From NCBI GenBank assembly GCA_040751955.1, contig JBFMFY010000011.1, positions 9,169 through 73,168 on the forward strand: 64,000 bases of DNA, read 5' to 3'. The position numbers and the translations under genes are program-made. This document shows positions 17,258-25,059 of the stretch, piece after piece (within the stretch, counting starts at the first letter, position 1; each line of letters starts with the position of its first letter). Below the pieces are notes generated by a model. That model was not told the DNA's origin, ran no database searches, and was given only the letters and a program-made list of their open reading frames with translations. Source of the DNA: SpSt-333 sp040751955. GTDB taxonomy: Bacteria; Bacteroidota; Ignavibacteria; UBA10030; UBA8401.

Positions 17258-18313
17258 ATGAACAATGAGATTCCAATAGAACTGAATTGCCCCGTGCCAT
17301 TTTCGGAGTACGACACCATCGTACTCGCACACGGCGGCGGCGGGAAATTGACGCATCAGCTGATCGAACATCTGTTCAAAAAACATTTCTCCAATCCTGC
17401 CCTCGACCTAATGCACGACGGCGCAATGGTGAATACCGGTGCAGGAAGGATTGCAATGACCACAGATGCTTATGTCGTCAGTCCTATTTTCTTTCCCGGC
17501 GGGAATATCGGCGAACTGGCGGTGAACGGTACGGTGAACGACCTCGCCATGTGCGGTGCGCAGCCGAAGTATCTTACTGCATCGTTCATCATCGAAGAAG
17601 GAATGAAGATTGCCGAACTGGAATCGGTAGTGCAATCAATGACATGTGCCGCGAAGAAGGCGGGAGTTGAAATAGTTTCCGGGGACACAAAAGTAGTTCC
17701 TCGCGGTAAAGCCGACAAATTATTCATTTCCACTTCGGGAGTCGGCACAATCCCGAATGGACGGAAGATTCACCCCGGCATCATTCAAGCGGGAGATACA
17801 GTCATCCTGAGCGGCACACTTGGCGATCACGGCATGGCGGTGATGTCGGTGCGCGAAGGATTGGAATTTGAATCGGAGATCCAATCTGATACTTGTGCTT
17901 TGAATGGACTGGTGGAGGCGATGTATGCTGTCTCTTCTCAAATTAATTTTCTGCGTGATCCGACGCGTGGCGGACTGGCAAGTTCGCTGAACGAAACCGC
18001 TTCGTCGGCGAAGAAAGGAATCAGAATATATGAACAGGCGATTCCGGTCAACGACAATGTCCGTTCTGCATGTGAGATTCTCGGATTCGATCCTCTCTAC
18101 GTAGCGAACGAAGGGAAACTGATCGCTATTGTCGGATCAAACGATGCGGAAAAAATTCTCGCCGCAATGAAAAACCATCCTCACGGGCGTAACGCTTCCA
18201 TCATCGGCGAAGTGACCGATGACCATGCCGGCATTGTTATTCTCCACACAGCAATCGGCGGTGAACGCATCGTTGACATGATCTCCGGCGAGCAGTTGCC
18301 GAGGATTTGTTAA
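17258..18313 (+). CDS. hypE: hydrogenase expression/formation protein HypE
   Basis: A 351-residue ATP-dependent dehydratase that converts the carbamoyl group on its C-terminal cysteine to cyanide. The chain ends with the diagnostic PRIC. Other motifs are LAHGGGGKLTHQLI, GAGRIAMTTDAY and VSGDTKVVPRGK of the AIRS/PurM fold. The ATG at 17258 is preferred over a TTG at 17246. It closes the hydrogenase cluster. Confidence 0.96.
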   Translation: MNNEIPIELNCPVPFSEYDTIVLAHGGGGKLTHQLIEHLFKKHFSNPALDLMHDGAMVNTGAGRIAMTTDAYVVSPIFFPGGNIGELAVNGTVNDLAMCGAQPKYLTASFIIEEGMKIAELESVVQSMTCAAKKAGVEIVSGDTKVVPRGKADKLFISTSGVGTIPNGRKIHPGIIQAGDTVILSGTLGDHGMAVMSVREGLEFESEIQSDTCALNGLVEAMYAVSSQINFLRDPTRGGLASSLNETASSAKKGIRIYEQAIPVNDNVRSACEILGFDPLYVANEGKLIAIVGSNDAEKILAAMKNHPHGRNASIIGEVTDDHAGIVILHTAIGGERIVDMISGEQLPRIC

Positions 18314-18393
18314 CCCATAAAATAAACTTCCAAGGTTCTTCGGAACTTTTTGCACGAGTGCGCTCTTTATTAAATCAACTCCCCCGTTGCTAA

Positions 18394-19353
18394 ATGCATC
18401 GGAATAGAGTATTTTTCCTGAAAAGCGTCGCGCATTTCATGAGAGATCCCAACAACTCGCTTGCCAGCAATATCCTGAAAACAGTGGTGTACTTCGACCT
18501 GTTCGAATATCCGTTGACAGCCGAACAACTCTTTTTCTTCCTGCCGCAAAATTCTGTCTCAATGGAGGATGTGAAGCGATCTGCCGAGTCGCTTGTCAGT
18601 GCAAGGAAACTGCAGAAAGAGAAAGAATTTTTCTTCCTTCCGTCGAGAATGAAGGAGATCGTTGACCGGCGTAATGAAGAAGAACGCCGCGCAGAAGGGA
18701 TGCTGAGGACGGCTCGGTTTGTCTCCTCCCTCATCAAACGCTTTCCTTTCGTCCGGGCGATCTTTCTGACTGGTTCCCTCTCCAAGAATGTCGTCGATCG
18801 GTCGGGAGATATCGATTTCATGATCGTGACGGTGCCGCACCGCGTGTGGATCTGCCGGACAATACTGACCGCTTTCAGGAAGATTTTTCTGCTCGGCAGC
18901 AAAAAATATTTCTGCACGAATTACTACGTGACGGAACAAGGGTACCGGCAGCAAAACAGGAATATCTATTCTGCAATCGAAGTGGTAACGACAAAAGCGA
19001 TCTGGAACGAATCGTCGTTTGACGTCTTTCAATCGCATAATAAATGGATAAAAGAATTCCTGCCGAATGCTCATGCCGAATCGGATAGGAAATTGTTGAT
19101 TGATGAGGATCGTTCAATCCTCCAAAAATTATTTGAATCGATCCTGAATCTTTTACCTCTCGATGCACTCGACGCACAACTGATGGAGATACATCGCAGG
19201 CACTGGCGTAAGCAATTCAGTCATGCCGATACCGATCAGTTCAATGCCATGTTCATCATCTCGCTCGATGTTTCCGCCGGCTGGCCCGAAGATAAAGCCA
19301 AGCCGCTCCTGTTGCAGTTCAATCAGCATCTCTCGTCGCTTGGAATCGGATAA
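18394..19353 (+). CDS. nucleotidyltransferase-fold protein
   Basis: A 319-residue protein with a polymerase-beta-type motif: LTGSLSKNVVDRSGDIDFMI (about residues 125-144), that is GS followed by DxD, as in minimal nucleotidyltransferases. The N-terminal part (SNILKTVVYFDLFEYPLT) looks like a winged-helix segment; the rest is helical. There is no clear ribosome site before 18394; the ATG at 18439 (MRDPNN) is an alternative. It is separated by only three bases from the radical SAM gene, so both probably work together. The substrate is unknown. Confidence 0.7.
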   Translation: MHRNRVFFLKSVAHFMRDPNNSLASNILKTVVYFDLFEYPLTAEQLFFFLPQNSVSMEDVKRSAESLVSARKLQKEKEFFFLPSRMKEIVDRRNEEERRAEGMLRTARFVSSLIKRFPFVRAIFLTGSLSKNVVDRSGDIDFMIVTVPHRVWICRTILTAFRKIFLLGSKKYFCTNYYVTEQGYRQQNRNIYSAIEVVTTKAIWNESSFDVFQSHNKWIKEFLPNAHAESDRKLLIDEDRSILQKLFESILNLLPLDALDAQLMEIHRRHWRKQFSHADTDQFNAMFIISLDVSAGWPEDKAKPLLLQFNQHLSSLGIG

Positions 19354-19356
19354 GCG

Positions 19357-20820
19357 ATGACCGACGTTCTTCTTACACATTCGTACTTTCTGCATTTCGA
19401 CCCGAAGCAGGAAAAAGCGAAGATGCCATACCCACCACTTGGCACTCTCTACGCCGCAAGTTTTCTTCAAGCGAATGATATTTCCGTCCAACTGTTCGAC
19501 ACGATGCTTTCATTGTCGGAAACGGAATTGCGCACGTCACTGCTGCATCACTCACCGAAACTGCTCGTCATCTATGACGACGATTTCAATTATTTGAATA
19601 AAATGTGTCTGACACGAATGCGCGAAGCGGCGTTTGCGATGTCAGAAATTGCAAAGAATATGAATATTTCCGTGATTGTTCACGGATCCGATGCCGCTGA
19701 CCATGCGGAACAGTATCTGTCACACGGCGCGGACGTTGTGGTGATTGGTGAAGGGGAACAGACGTTATTGGAGGTATGCAAAGCATTTCTTTCCGGTCAA
19801 GCAGATCGATTGATGTCGATTAAAGGAGTTGCTTTTGGATCGAATGGCAAAACAGTTTTTACAGAAAAACGTGCTGTGCTGCAAACATTGGATACGCTTC
19901 CGTTTCCGGCGTGGAATCTGGTCGATTGGGACCTGTATCGCAGTGTATGGAAAAAACATCACCGATATTTTTCAGTGAACATGGTGACGACACGCGGCTG
20001 CCCGTACCATTGCAACTGGTGTGCAAAGCCGATCTACGGACAGGTGTACAATTCCCGCTCACCGGAAAATGTCGTTGAAGAGATGATCCAACTGAAATCT
20101 TTTGTGAATCCCGACCACATCTGGTTTGCGGACGATATCTTCGGATTGAAGCCGGGATGGATACAGCGGTTTTCAGAACTGGTGAATGAACGAAATGTAA
20201 AGATTCCATTCAAAATTCAGTCGCGCGCCGATTTGTTGCTGCGGGAAAATGAAGTTACGGCGCTTGCGAGTGCCGGATGTGACGAAGTGTGGATCGGCGC
20301 CGAATCAGGCTCGCAAAAAATACTCGATGCGATGGAGAAAGGGATTACCCGCCGGCAGATTGCTGAAGCGAGAGAATTGTTGCGTAAACACAAGATCAAA
20401 ACATCATTCTTCCTGCAGTTCGGCTATCGTGGCGAGACGGAAGAAGATATACGTTTGACGATCGATATGGTGAAAGAATTGATGCCGGATAACATCGGTA
20501 TTTCGGTCTCGTACCCGCTTCCCGGCACGAAATTTTTTGAGAGAGTTAAAGCGGAGATGGGTGAAAAGAAGAACTGGACCGATTCCGACGATCTTGCCAT
20601 GATGTACCGCGGGACGTTTTCACCGCAGTACTACAAACAGTTGCATCGCTATGTCCACAAAATTTTCCGGAGCAGGCAGGGAGTTGCGTTCCTCCGAGAT
20701 TTCTTTGCGCTGCGCGGAAAGATCACGAACGAGAAACTGAGAAGGATAGCGTTGCTCGCGTACTACGTACCTGCGATTATGTTTGATAAATTCCGGTTAG
20801 AACGGATGGAGAAAAATTAA
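19357..20820 (+). CDS. B12-binding-type radical SAM protein
   Basis: A 487-residue radical SAM enzyme. Residues ~1-170 resemble a cobalamin-binding Rossmann domain (HGSDAADHAEQYL, GADVVVIGEGEQT). The 4Fe-4S/SAM motif is CPYHCNWC (Cys215, 219, 222), followed by IWFADDIFG and a TIM-barrel core (GAESGSQKIL). The C-terminal ~100 residues are basic and helical. This layout is shared with B12-dependent methylases and ring- or lipid-modifying enzymes; the substrate cannot be read. It is paired with a nucleotidyltransferase-like gene upstream and a methyltransferase downstream. Confidence 0.85.
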   Translation: MTDVLLTHSYFLHFDPKQEKAKMPYPPLGTLYAASFLQANDISVQLFDTMLSLSETELRTSLLHHSPKLLVIYDDDFNYLNKMCLTRMREAAFAMSEIAKNMNISVIVHGSDAADHAEQYLSHGADVVVIGEGEQTLLEVCKAFLSGQADRLMSIKGVAFGSNGKTVFTEKRAVLQTLDTLPFPAWNLVDWDLYRSVWKKHHRYFSVNMVTTRGCPYHCNWCAKPIYGQVYNSRSPENVVEEMIQLKSFVNPDHIWFADDIFGLKPGWIQRFSELVNERNVKIPFKIQSRADLLLRENEVTALASAGCDEVWIGAESGSQKILDAMEKGITRRQIAEARELLRKHKIKTSFFLQFGYRGETEEDIRLTIDMVKELMPDNIGISVSYPLPGTKFFERVKAEMGEKKNWTDSDDLAMMYRGTFSPQYYKQLHRYVHKIFRSRQGVAFLRDFFALRGKITNEKLRRIALLAYYVPAIMFDKFRLERMEKN

Positions 20821-20849
20821 TTCACGTGTGTTGGACTGAGCGAGCATTT

Positions 20850-20995
20850 TTGTCCCCCCTGTGAAGAGGGTTGTGTGTAAGGGAAGGGGGTGTCCCGTTT
20901 TTTGGGACGGGGGATGTAACACACCATTAACCCCTCTCTCCAACACACCTGTCCGCCTTCGGCGGACAAACCAAACGCTGCAGAGGGGAATGTTG
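20850..20995. repeat. hairpin-rich intergenic repeat region
   Basis: Contains GTCCCGTTTTTTGGGAC (20891-20907), GTCCGCCTTCGGCGGAC (20952-20968) and C/G-rich segments (CCCCCCTGTGAAGAGGG; ACCCCTCTCTCC; CAGAGGGGAATG) that can pair over the whole length. It fills the gap between the radical SAM and methyltransferase genes and may stop or slow read-through. Confidence 0.6.
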
Positions 20996-21012
20996 ATACT
21001 CAACGCTAGACT

Positions 21013-21831
21013 ATGCATTCACAACAAAACATTTCCGACAACGCCGCCCGCGTGAACGACGCCTTCTCCGCGCAGGCTCCGCTGTTCGACACGATCCAGA
21101 ACAGCAGCGTGATGCTGACCTGGATGCGCTCCTTTGTGCACCGGCACGTTGCGGAATATTTGAAACCGGGCGACACGATCCTCGACATCAATGCAGGAAC
21201 AGGAATCGATGCCGTCCATTTTGCGCAACAAGGTTACGCCGTACATGCAATGGACATTGCTGCAGGAATGGTGAATGAAATAAGAAAGAAAGTTTCATCG
21301 CTGCATCTGGAAGAGAGGATCACTGCCGAGCAGCGTTCATTTACCGATGCTGGAAACCTTGCGCCGAAGCAGTTCGACCACATCTTCTCCAACTTCGGCG
21401 GATTGAACTGCGTGGATAATATTGCTCCCGTGGCAAAGCAATTACGGATGATCCTGAAACCGGGAGGATTTGTTACGCTTGTCGTGATGCCGCCGGTTTG
21501 CCCGTGGGAAGTGATGCATGTTCTTAAGGGTGAGGTTTCGGTTGGATTGAGGAGATTCCACAAAGAAGGGATCATGGCGCATATCGAGGGAGTTCATTTC
21601 AGGACGTACTATCATCCTGTCAGCAAGATCGTGCAAAGTTTCGGAGATGATTTTACTGTTGTGAAAATTCGCGGTGTTGCATCATTCTCCCCGCCGCCCT
21701 ATATGGAGAAATTCCCGAAACGGTTTCCGTGCTTCTATTCATTCCTGCAATCGCTCGATGAAAAATTCTCGGCATACCCGCCGTTCAATCGGTGGGCGGA
21801 TCAGTGTATTGTAACGATGAGGAAGCAGTAA
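21013..21831 (+). CDS. class I SAM-dependent methyltransferase
   Basis: A 272-residue methyltransferase. Motif I is ILDINAGTGIDAVHFA (about residue 61), then AMDIAAGM and FDHIFSNFGGLNCV. The C-terminal half has PPPYMEKFPKR, seen in small-molecule methylases. It is soluble and has no signal peptide. The substrate is unknown; it may act with the radical SAM protein upstream, although a repeat separates them. Confidence 0.8.
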   Translation: MHSQQNISDNAARVNDAFSAQAPLFDTIQNSSVMLTWMRSFVHRHVAEYLKPGDTILDINAGTGIDAVHFAQQGYAVHAMDIAAGMVNEIRKKVSSLHLEERITAEQRSFTDAGNLAPKQFDHIFSNFGGLNCVDNIAPVAKQLRMILKPGGFVTLVVMPPVCPWEVMHVLKGEVSVGLRRFHKEGIMAHIEGVHFRTYYHPVSKIVQSFGDDFTVVKIRGVASFSPPPYMEKFPKRFPCFYSFLQSLDEKFSAYPPFNRWADQCIVTMRKQ

Positions 21832-21836
21832 AAACG

Positions 21837-21867
21837 AAAAGGCGAGCCCCGCTCGCCTTTTGTATTC
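21837..21867. terminator. bidirectional rho-independent terminator
   Basis: AAAAGGCGAGC-CCC-GCTCGCCTTTT: an 11-bp perfect stem with a 3-base loop, A-run on the left and T-run on the right, lying between two convergent genes. Confidence 0.9.
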
Positions 21868-21896
21868 TAAACTCAAACCCCTAACCTCGAACCTCC

Positions 21897-22280
21897 TCAC
21901 ACCTCCGGTACCGCGCGTCCCATCATTTGGTAGATCTCGATGATCTGGTTCGCTTTGTCCTTCGCGTCGGCATTGGATGCGTCGATCTTCAACACTGCTT
22001 TATAATGCTTCAACGCGTTGGGATATTTTTCCTTTGGCGCGAGCGTATCGTTATACATAAAGAAGTTGCCGTACTTCATGTGTGCGGAGACGAGCGATTG
22101 TTTCAGTGCAATATCATCCGGCGTTGACTTGTAGAGATCTTCCAGCGCAGCAATCCCTTCCTCAAAATTCCCCGTGTTCACAAGCGCGTTGGCGTGGTTC
22201 AGTTTTTCTGCATCCACCTGACCCCCTCCGCAGCCGGGCAGCAGCAGAGCAGTCATCACGATCATCAAGAAATATTTCAT
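21897..22280 (-). CDS. small TPR lipoprotein
   Basis: A 127-residue minus-strand protein from the ATG at 22280. The signal MKYFLMIVMTALLLPGCGG ends in a lipobox with the Cys at about residue 17. Two to three TPR-like helix pairs follow (ALVNTGNFEEGIAALEDLY; PNALKHYKAVLKIDASN). It should be anchored in an envelope membrane. It is one of only three minus-strand genes in the window and converges on the methyltransferase. Function unknown. Confidence 0.75.
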   Translation of the reverse strand: MKYFLMIVMTALLLPGCGGGQVDAEKLNHANALVNTGNFEEGIAALEDLYKSTPDDIALKQSLVSAHMKYGNFFMYNDTLAPKEKYPNALKHYKAVLKIDASNADAKDKANQIIEIYQMMGRAVPEV

Positions 22281-22327
22281 ACATGTTCCTTTCACAATGT
22301 TACAATTTACAATTCTGCCTGCGCATT

Positions 22328-22428
22328 GTCATTTTGAATCCCGATGCTTTTCATCGGGAGGAAGAATCTCGCTTTACTTCTTGGGAATTTGGTATCAGAT
22401 TCCTCGTCGCTTCGCTCCTCGGAATGAC
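22328..22428. repeat. dispersed palindromic repeat, GTCAT...ATGAC family
   Basis: Begins GTCATTTTGAATCCCGATG with a CCCGATGCTTTTCATCGGG hairpin, and ends CAGATTCCTCGTCGCTTCG...GGAATGAC. The right half is nearly identical to 63702-63734, the left half to 59464-59503. Confidence 0.85.
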
Positions 22429-22566
22429 AGCGATTGGATATTTTTATACAGTTTCTTAGACAATTGTACAAAAATAATTTGAAAAAATACAGGATGAATC
22501 CTTCATTTTGTGGGGAACATTCTTTATTTTTCATCCGTCTAACCTTTCGTTCAGTTCTGTACAAAT

Positions 22567-22612
22567 AGATGTCAGGCTCTTTGGGGTGCTGGAAGGGTCT
22601 GACATCTTTTTG
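22567..22612 (+). terminator. terminator-like hairpin with T-run
   Basis: AGATGTCAG (22567-22575) pairs with CTGACATCT (22599-22607), followed by TTTTTG. The words GATGTC...GACATC also occur at 44688-44719, so it may be a repeat rather than a dedicated terminator. Confidence 0.5.
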
Positions 22613-22637
22613 TTCAGTAAAGTAGTTACAATGATAG

Positions 22638-22708
22638 TCATCCTGAACAAGTCCCATTTGTCACCCTGAGCGAAGTCGAAGGGTGTCGGGACGCGTTGAA
22701 GGATGACA
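22638..22708. repeat. dispersed palindromic repeat upstream of moxR
   Basis: The termini GTCATCCT and AGGATGAC are perfect inverted repeats; inside are AAGTCCC...GGGACG and CACCCTGAGCGAAGTCGAAG, the latter a widespread intergenic hairpin word. It ends 34 bases before the moxR ATG. Confidence 0.85.
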
Positions 22709-22742
22709 TCGAGAAATTGAGAATAACACCAGGAGGAATTAC

Positions 22743-23732
22743 ATGCACCACGATATAAAAGCGATCAACGAAAAAATCCAGAAAGAGAGCGCCTTCGTCG
22801 ATCTGTTGACGCTGGAGATCAACAAGGTGATCATCGGACAGAAACAGATGGTCGAACGGCTCTTGATCGGGCTTCTTTCCAACGGGCATATTCTGCTGGA
22901 AGGTGTTCCGGGTCTGGCAAAAACTCTCGCCATCAAGACTCTCGCTGCTGCGATCGATGCGAAGTTTCAACGGATACAGTTCACCCCGGACCTGCTTCCC
23001 GCCGATCTTGTTGGTACGTTGATCTACGACCAGAAGGAAGGAAAATTCAAAACAAAGAAAGGTCCCATCTTCGCTAATTTTATTTTAGCGGATGAGATCA
23101 ACCGTTCCCCCGCAAAAGTGCAGAGCGCACTGCTTGAATCGATGCAGGAGCGTCAGGTGACGATTGGAGAGGATACATTTAAATTAGACGAGCCGTTCCT
23201 CGTGCTTGCAACACAGAACCCGATCGAACAGGAAGGAACGTATCCGCTTCCTGAAGCGCAGGTTGACCGTTTTATGTTGAAAGTGAAGATCGGCTACCCT
23301 TCGAAGGATGAAGAATTGCAGATCATGCGGCAGAATGTTGCCGGCAAACAGCCGGATATTAAAGGTGTCGTTTCCACGAAAGAAGTCTTACGCGCGCGCT
23401 CATCGGTGCAGGAAATTTACATGGATGAGAAGATTGAGCGGTACATTCTCGACATTGTTTTTGCAACGCGTAACCCGAAAGATGCGCAATTGCCGAACCT
23501 TGCCAACCTGATCAGCTACGGTGCGTCGCCCCGCGCTTCGATCTCGCTCGCACTTGCATCGAAGGCGTTCGCATTCATCAAACGCCGCGGCTACGTGATC
23601 CCCGAAGATGTCCGCGCAGTCTGTTTTGATGTGCTTCGACATCGCATCGGCGTCACATACGAAGCCGAAGCAGAGGAAGTAACATCAGAAACAATCGTGC
23701 AGGAGATTCTCAATAAAGTTGAAGTACCGTAA
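22743..23732 (+). CDS. moxR: MoxR-family AAA+ ATPase
   Basis: A 329-residue AAA+ ATPase that probably works as a chaperone for the von Willebrand factor proteins of the Bat operon. Walker A is GVPGLAKT (about residue 58), Walker B ILADEINRSP; ATQNPIEQEGTYPLPEAQ holds sensor 1 and the MoxR signature. AGGAGGAA precedes the ATG. It heads the moxR-DUF58-bat gene series, the standard order in Bacteroidota. Confidence 0.95.
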   Translation: MHHDIKAINEKIQKESAFVDLLTLEINKVIIGQKQMVERLLIGLLSNGHILLEGVPGLAKTLAIKTLAAAIDAKFQRIQFTPDLLPADLVGTLIYDQKEGKFKTKKGPIFANFILADEINRSPAKVQSALLESMQERQVTIGEDTFKLDEPFLVLATQNPIEQEGTYPLPEAQVDRFMLKVKIGYPSKDEELQIMRQNVAGKQPDIKGVVSTKEVLRARSSVQEIYMDEKIERYILDIVFATRNPKDAQLPNLANLISYGASPRASISLALASKAFAFIKRRGYVIPEDVRAVCFDVLRHRIGVTYEAEAEEVTSETIVQEILNKVEVP

Positions 23733-23734
23733 AA

Positions 23735-24174
23735 AGTAGTTGAGCAGATGAGTATGTGAGTAGTTGAGAAATATGGAAGGAGAGTAACATGCATAAGTAT
23801 GAAGATCTGAATGTTTACAAAAAGGCATTAGTATATACTAGAACCGTTCGTACTTCGACCAAAGCTTTTCCGAAAGAGGAATTATACTCACTCACATCTC
23901 AATTTCGAAGAGCAGCAGATTCTATCGTACTCAATATCTCAGAAGGAGCAGGAAATTATTCTGACAAAGAATTTGCCCGTTTTTTTGACTTACTCAATCC
24001 GTTCTGGATTCGAATGCAAAGGATGTGTAGATATTGCCGTTACAAATGAATATTTGACTGAAGAGGAAGGCGATCGCCTTAAAAATGACGCGAATGAACT
24101 TATTGCTATGCTGGATGGTTTACATAAATCTTTAGATAAATAAATCTCAACTACTCAACGACATAACTACTCAA
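23735..24174. mobile_element. inverted-repeat-flanked element carrying a four-helix-bundle gene
   Basis: GAGTAGTTGAG (23758-23768) and CTCAACTACTC (24146-24156) are perfect 11-bp inverted repeats around the small gene. Further copies of the words (AGTAGTTGAG at 23735, AACTACTCAA at 24165) lie outside. The unit fills the gap between moxR and the DUF58 gene almost exactly. 23S rRNA intervening sequences with S23-type genes also have complementary ends, so this may be such an element outside rRNA; that is inference. Confidence 0.5.
23789..24143 (+). pseudogene. four-helix-bundle (23S rRNA IVS-type, S23) protein, frameshifted
   Basis: MHKYEDLNVYKKAL, LTSQFRRAADSIVLNISEGAG and KEFARFF are the hallmarks of the S23/four-helix-bundle family found in 23S rRNA intervening sequences and dispersed elsewhere. 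After about residue 67 the frame breaks near 23985-24000; the family continuation (RSGFECKGC, then DIAVTNEYLTEEE) is in another frame and ends at 24143. Without the shift the protein would have ~118 residues, the normal size. As written, translation stops at 24049. GGAGAG precedes the ATG. It may be a true pseudogene, a slippage site or an assembly error. Confidence 0.8.
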
Positions 24175-24183
24175 TGGCTTAAC

Positions 24184-25059
24184 GTGACAACCGCAGAACT
24201 ACTCAAAAAAGTACGGCAGATCGAGATCAAAACCAGAGGAATGGTGAACCATGTCTTCTCCGGTGAGTATCATTCCGTCTTTAAAGGACGCGGGATGGAA
24301 TTCTCAGAAGTGCGTGAGTACTCCTACGGCGACGATATCCGCCAGATCGACTGGAATGTTACAGCTCGCCACGGCAAGCCGTTTGTGAAGATCTTCGAGG
24401 AAGAGCGTGAACTGACGGTGATGCTGCTCGTGGATGTCAGCAAGTCCGGCGATTTTGGAACGGTGAGCGCGACAAAACAGGACATTGCAACGGAGATCTG
24501 TGCCGTGCTTGCGTTTTCAGCGATCAGAAACAACGACAAAGTGGGGATGATTCTATTTTCCGATTCAGTGGAAAAATTTATCGCACCCAAAAAAGGGAAG
24601 TCGCATATCCTTCGTCTTGTGCGTGAATTGATTTCATACGAACCGAAAGGAACAGGAACAGACATCGGCGGTGCACTTGAATACTTGAATCATGTCATTA
24701 AAAAAAGATCGATTTCGTTTGTGATATCCGATTTCATTGATAAGGAATACGACAGCGCATTGCGTATCGTCGGCAAGCGGCATGATGTTATCGCGGTGAC
24801 GCTGAACGATCCGCGCGAGCGCGAATTACCGAAGATCGGTTTAATTAAGATGAAAGATGCGGAATCGGGACTCGAACGATGGATCGATACAAGTGATTCC
24901 AATGTACAGAAATCGTTCAAGAATTATTGGCAGAAGCATGAAGAGTATCTCCGCAAAACGCTCCTCTCAACAAAAGTGGATCGTATCAATATTGAGATTC
25001 AGAATCCGTACATCCGTCCGCTGGTAGATTTCTTTAAAATGAGAGAGAGCAGGCTATGA
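24184..25059 (+). CDS. DUF58-domain protein of the Bat operon
   Basis: A 291-residue soluble protein. GRGMEFSEVREYSYGDDIRQ is the DUF58 signature (about residues 37-56); the second part is von Willebrand factor A-like (MLLVDVSKSGDFG). Such proteins accompany MoxR ATPases and are probably their clients. It starts with GTG without a visible ribosome site, directly after the inverted-repeat element; the first residues (LLKKVRQIEIK) agree with the family, so this start is kept. It overlaps the next gene by ATGA. Confidence 0.9.
   Translation: MTTAELLKKVRQIEIKTRGMVNHVFSGEYHSVFKGRGMEFSEVREYSYGDDIRQIDWNVTARHGKPFVKIFEEERELTVMLLVDVSKSGDFGTVSATKQDIATEICAVLAFSAIRNNDKVGMILFSDSVEKFIAPKKGKSHILRLVRELISYEPKGTGTDIGGALEYLNHVIKKRSISFVISDFIDKEYDSALRIVGKRHDVIAVTLNDPRERELPKIGLIKMKDAESGLERWIDTSDSNVQKSFKNYWQKHEEYLRKTLLSTKVDRINIEIQNPYIRPLVDFFKMRESRL

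Larger units (their letters stand above)
22281..22742. other. 462-bp intergenic region with repeats and a terminator-like hairpin
   Basis: Divergent gap between the lipoprotein and moxR. It holds two dispersed repeats (22328-22428, 22638-22708) and the hairpin 22567-22612. The stretch 22440-22560 is AT-rich and may hold the moxR promoter, but I see no clear box. No gene is supported here. Confidence 0.6.

Noticed and set aside
20821..21012. Cobalamin riboswitch near the B12-type radical SAM gene
   Set aside because: The region behind the gene is a hairpin repeat, and the gap before the pair (18314-18393) is too short and lacks the conserved B12-box words.
22307..22657. 116-codon minus-strand frame upstream of the lipoprotein gene
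   Set aside because: It runs through a dispersed repeat and a terminator-like hairpin and has no recognisable features.
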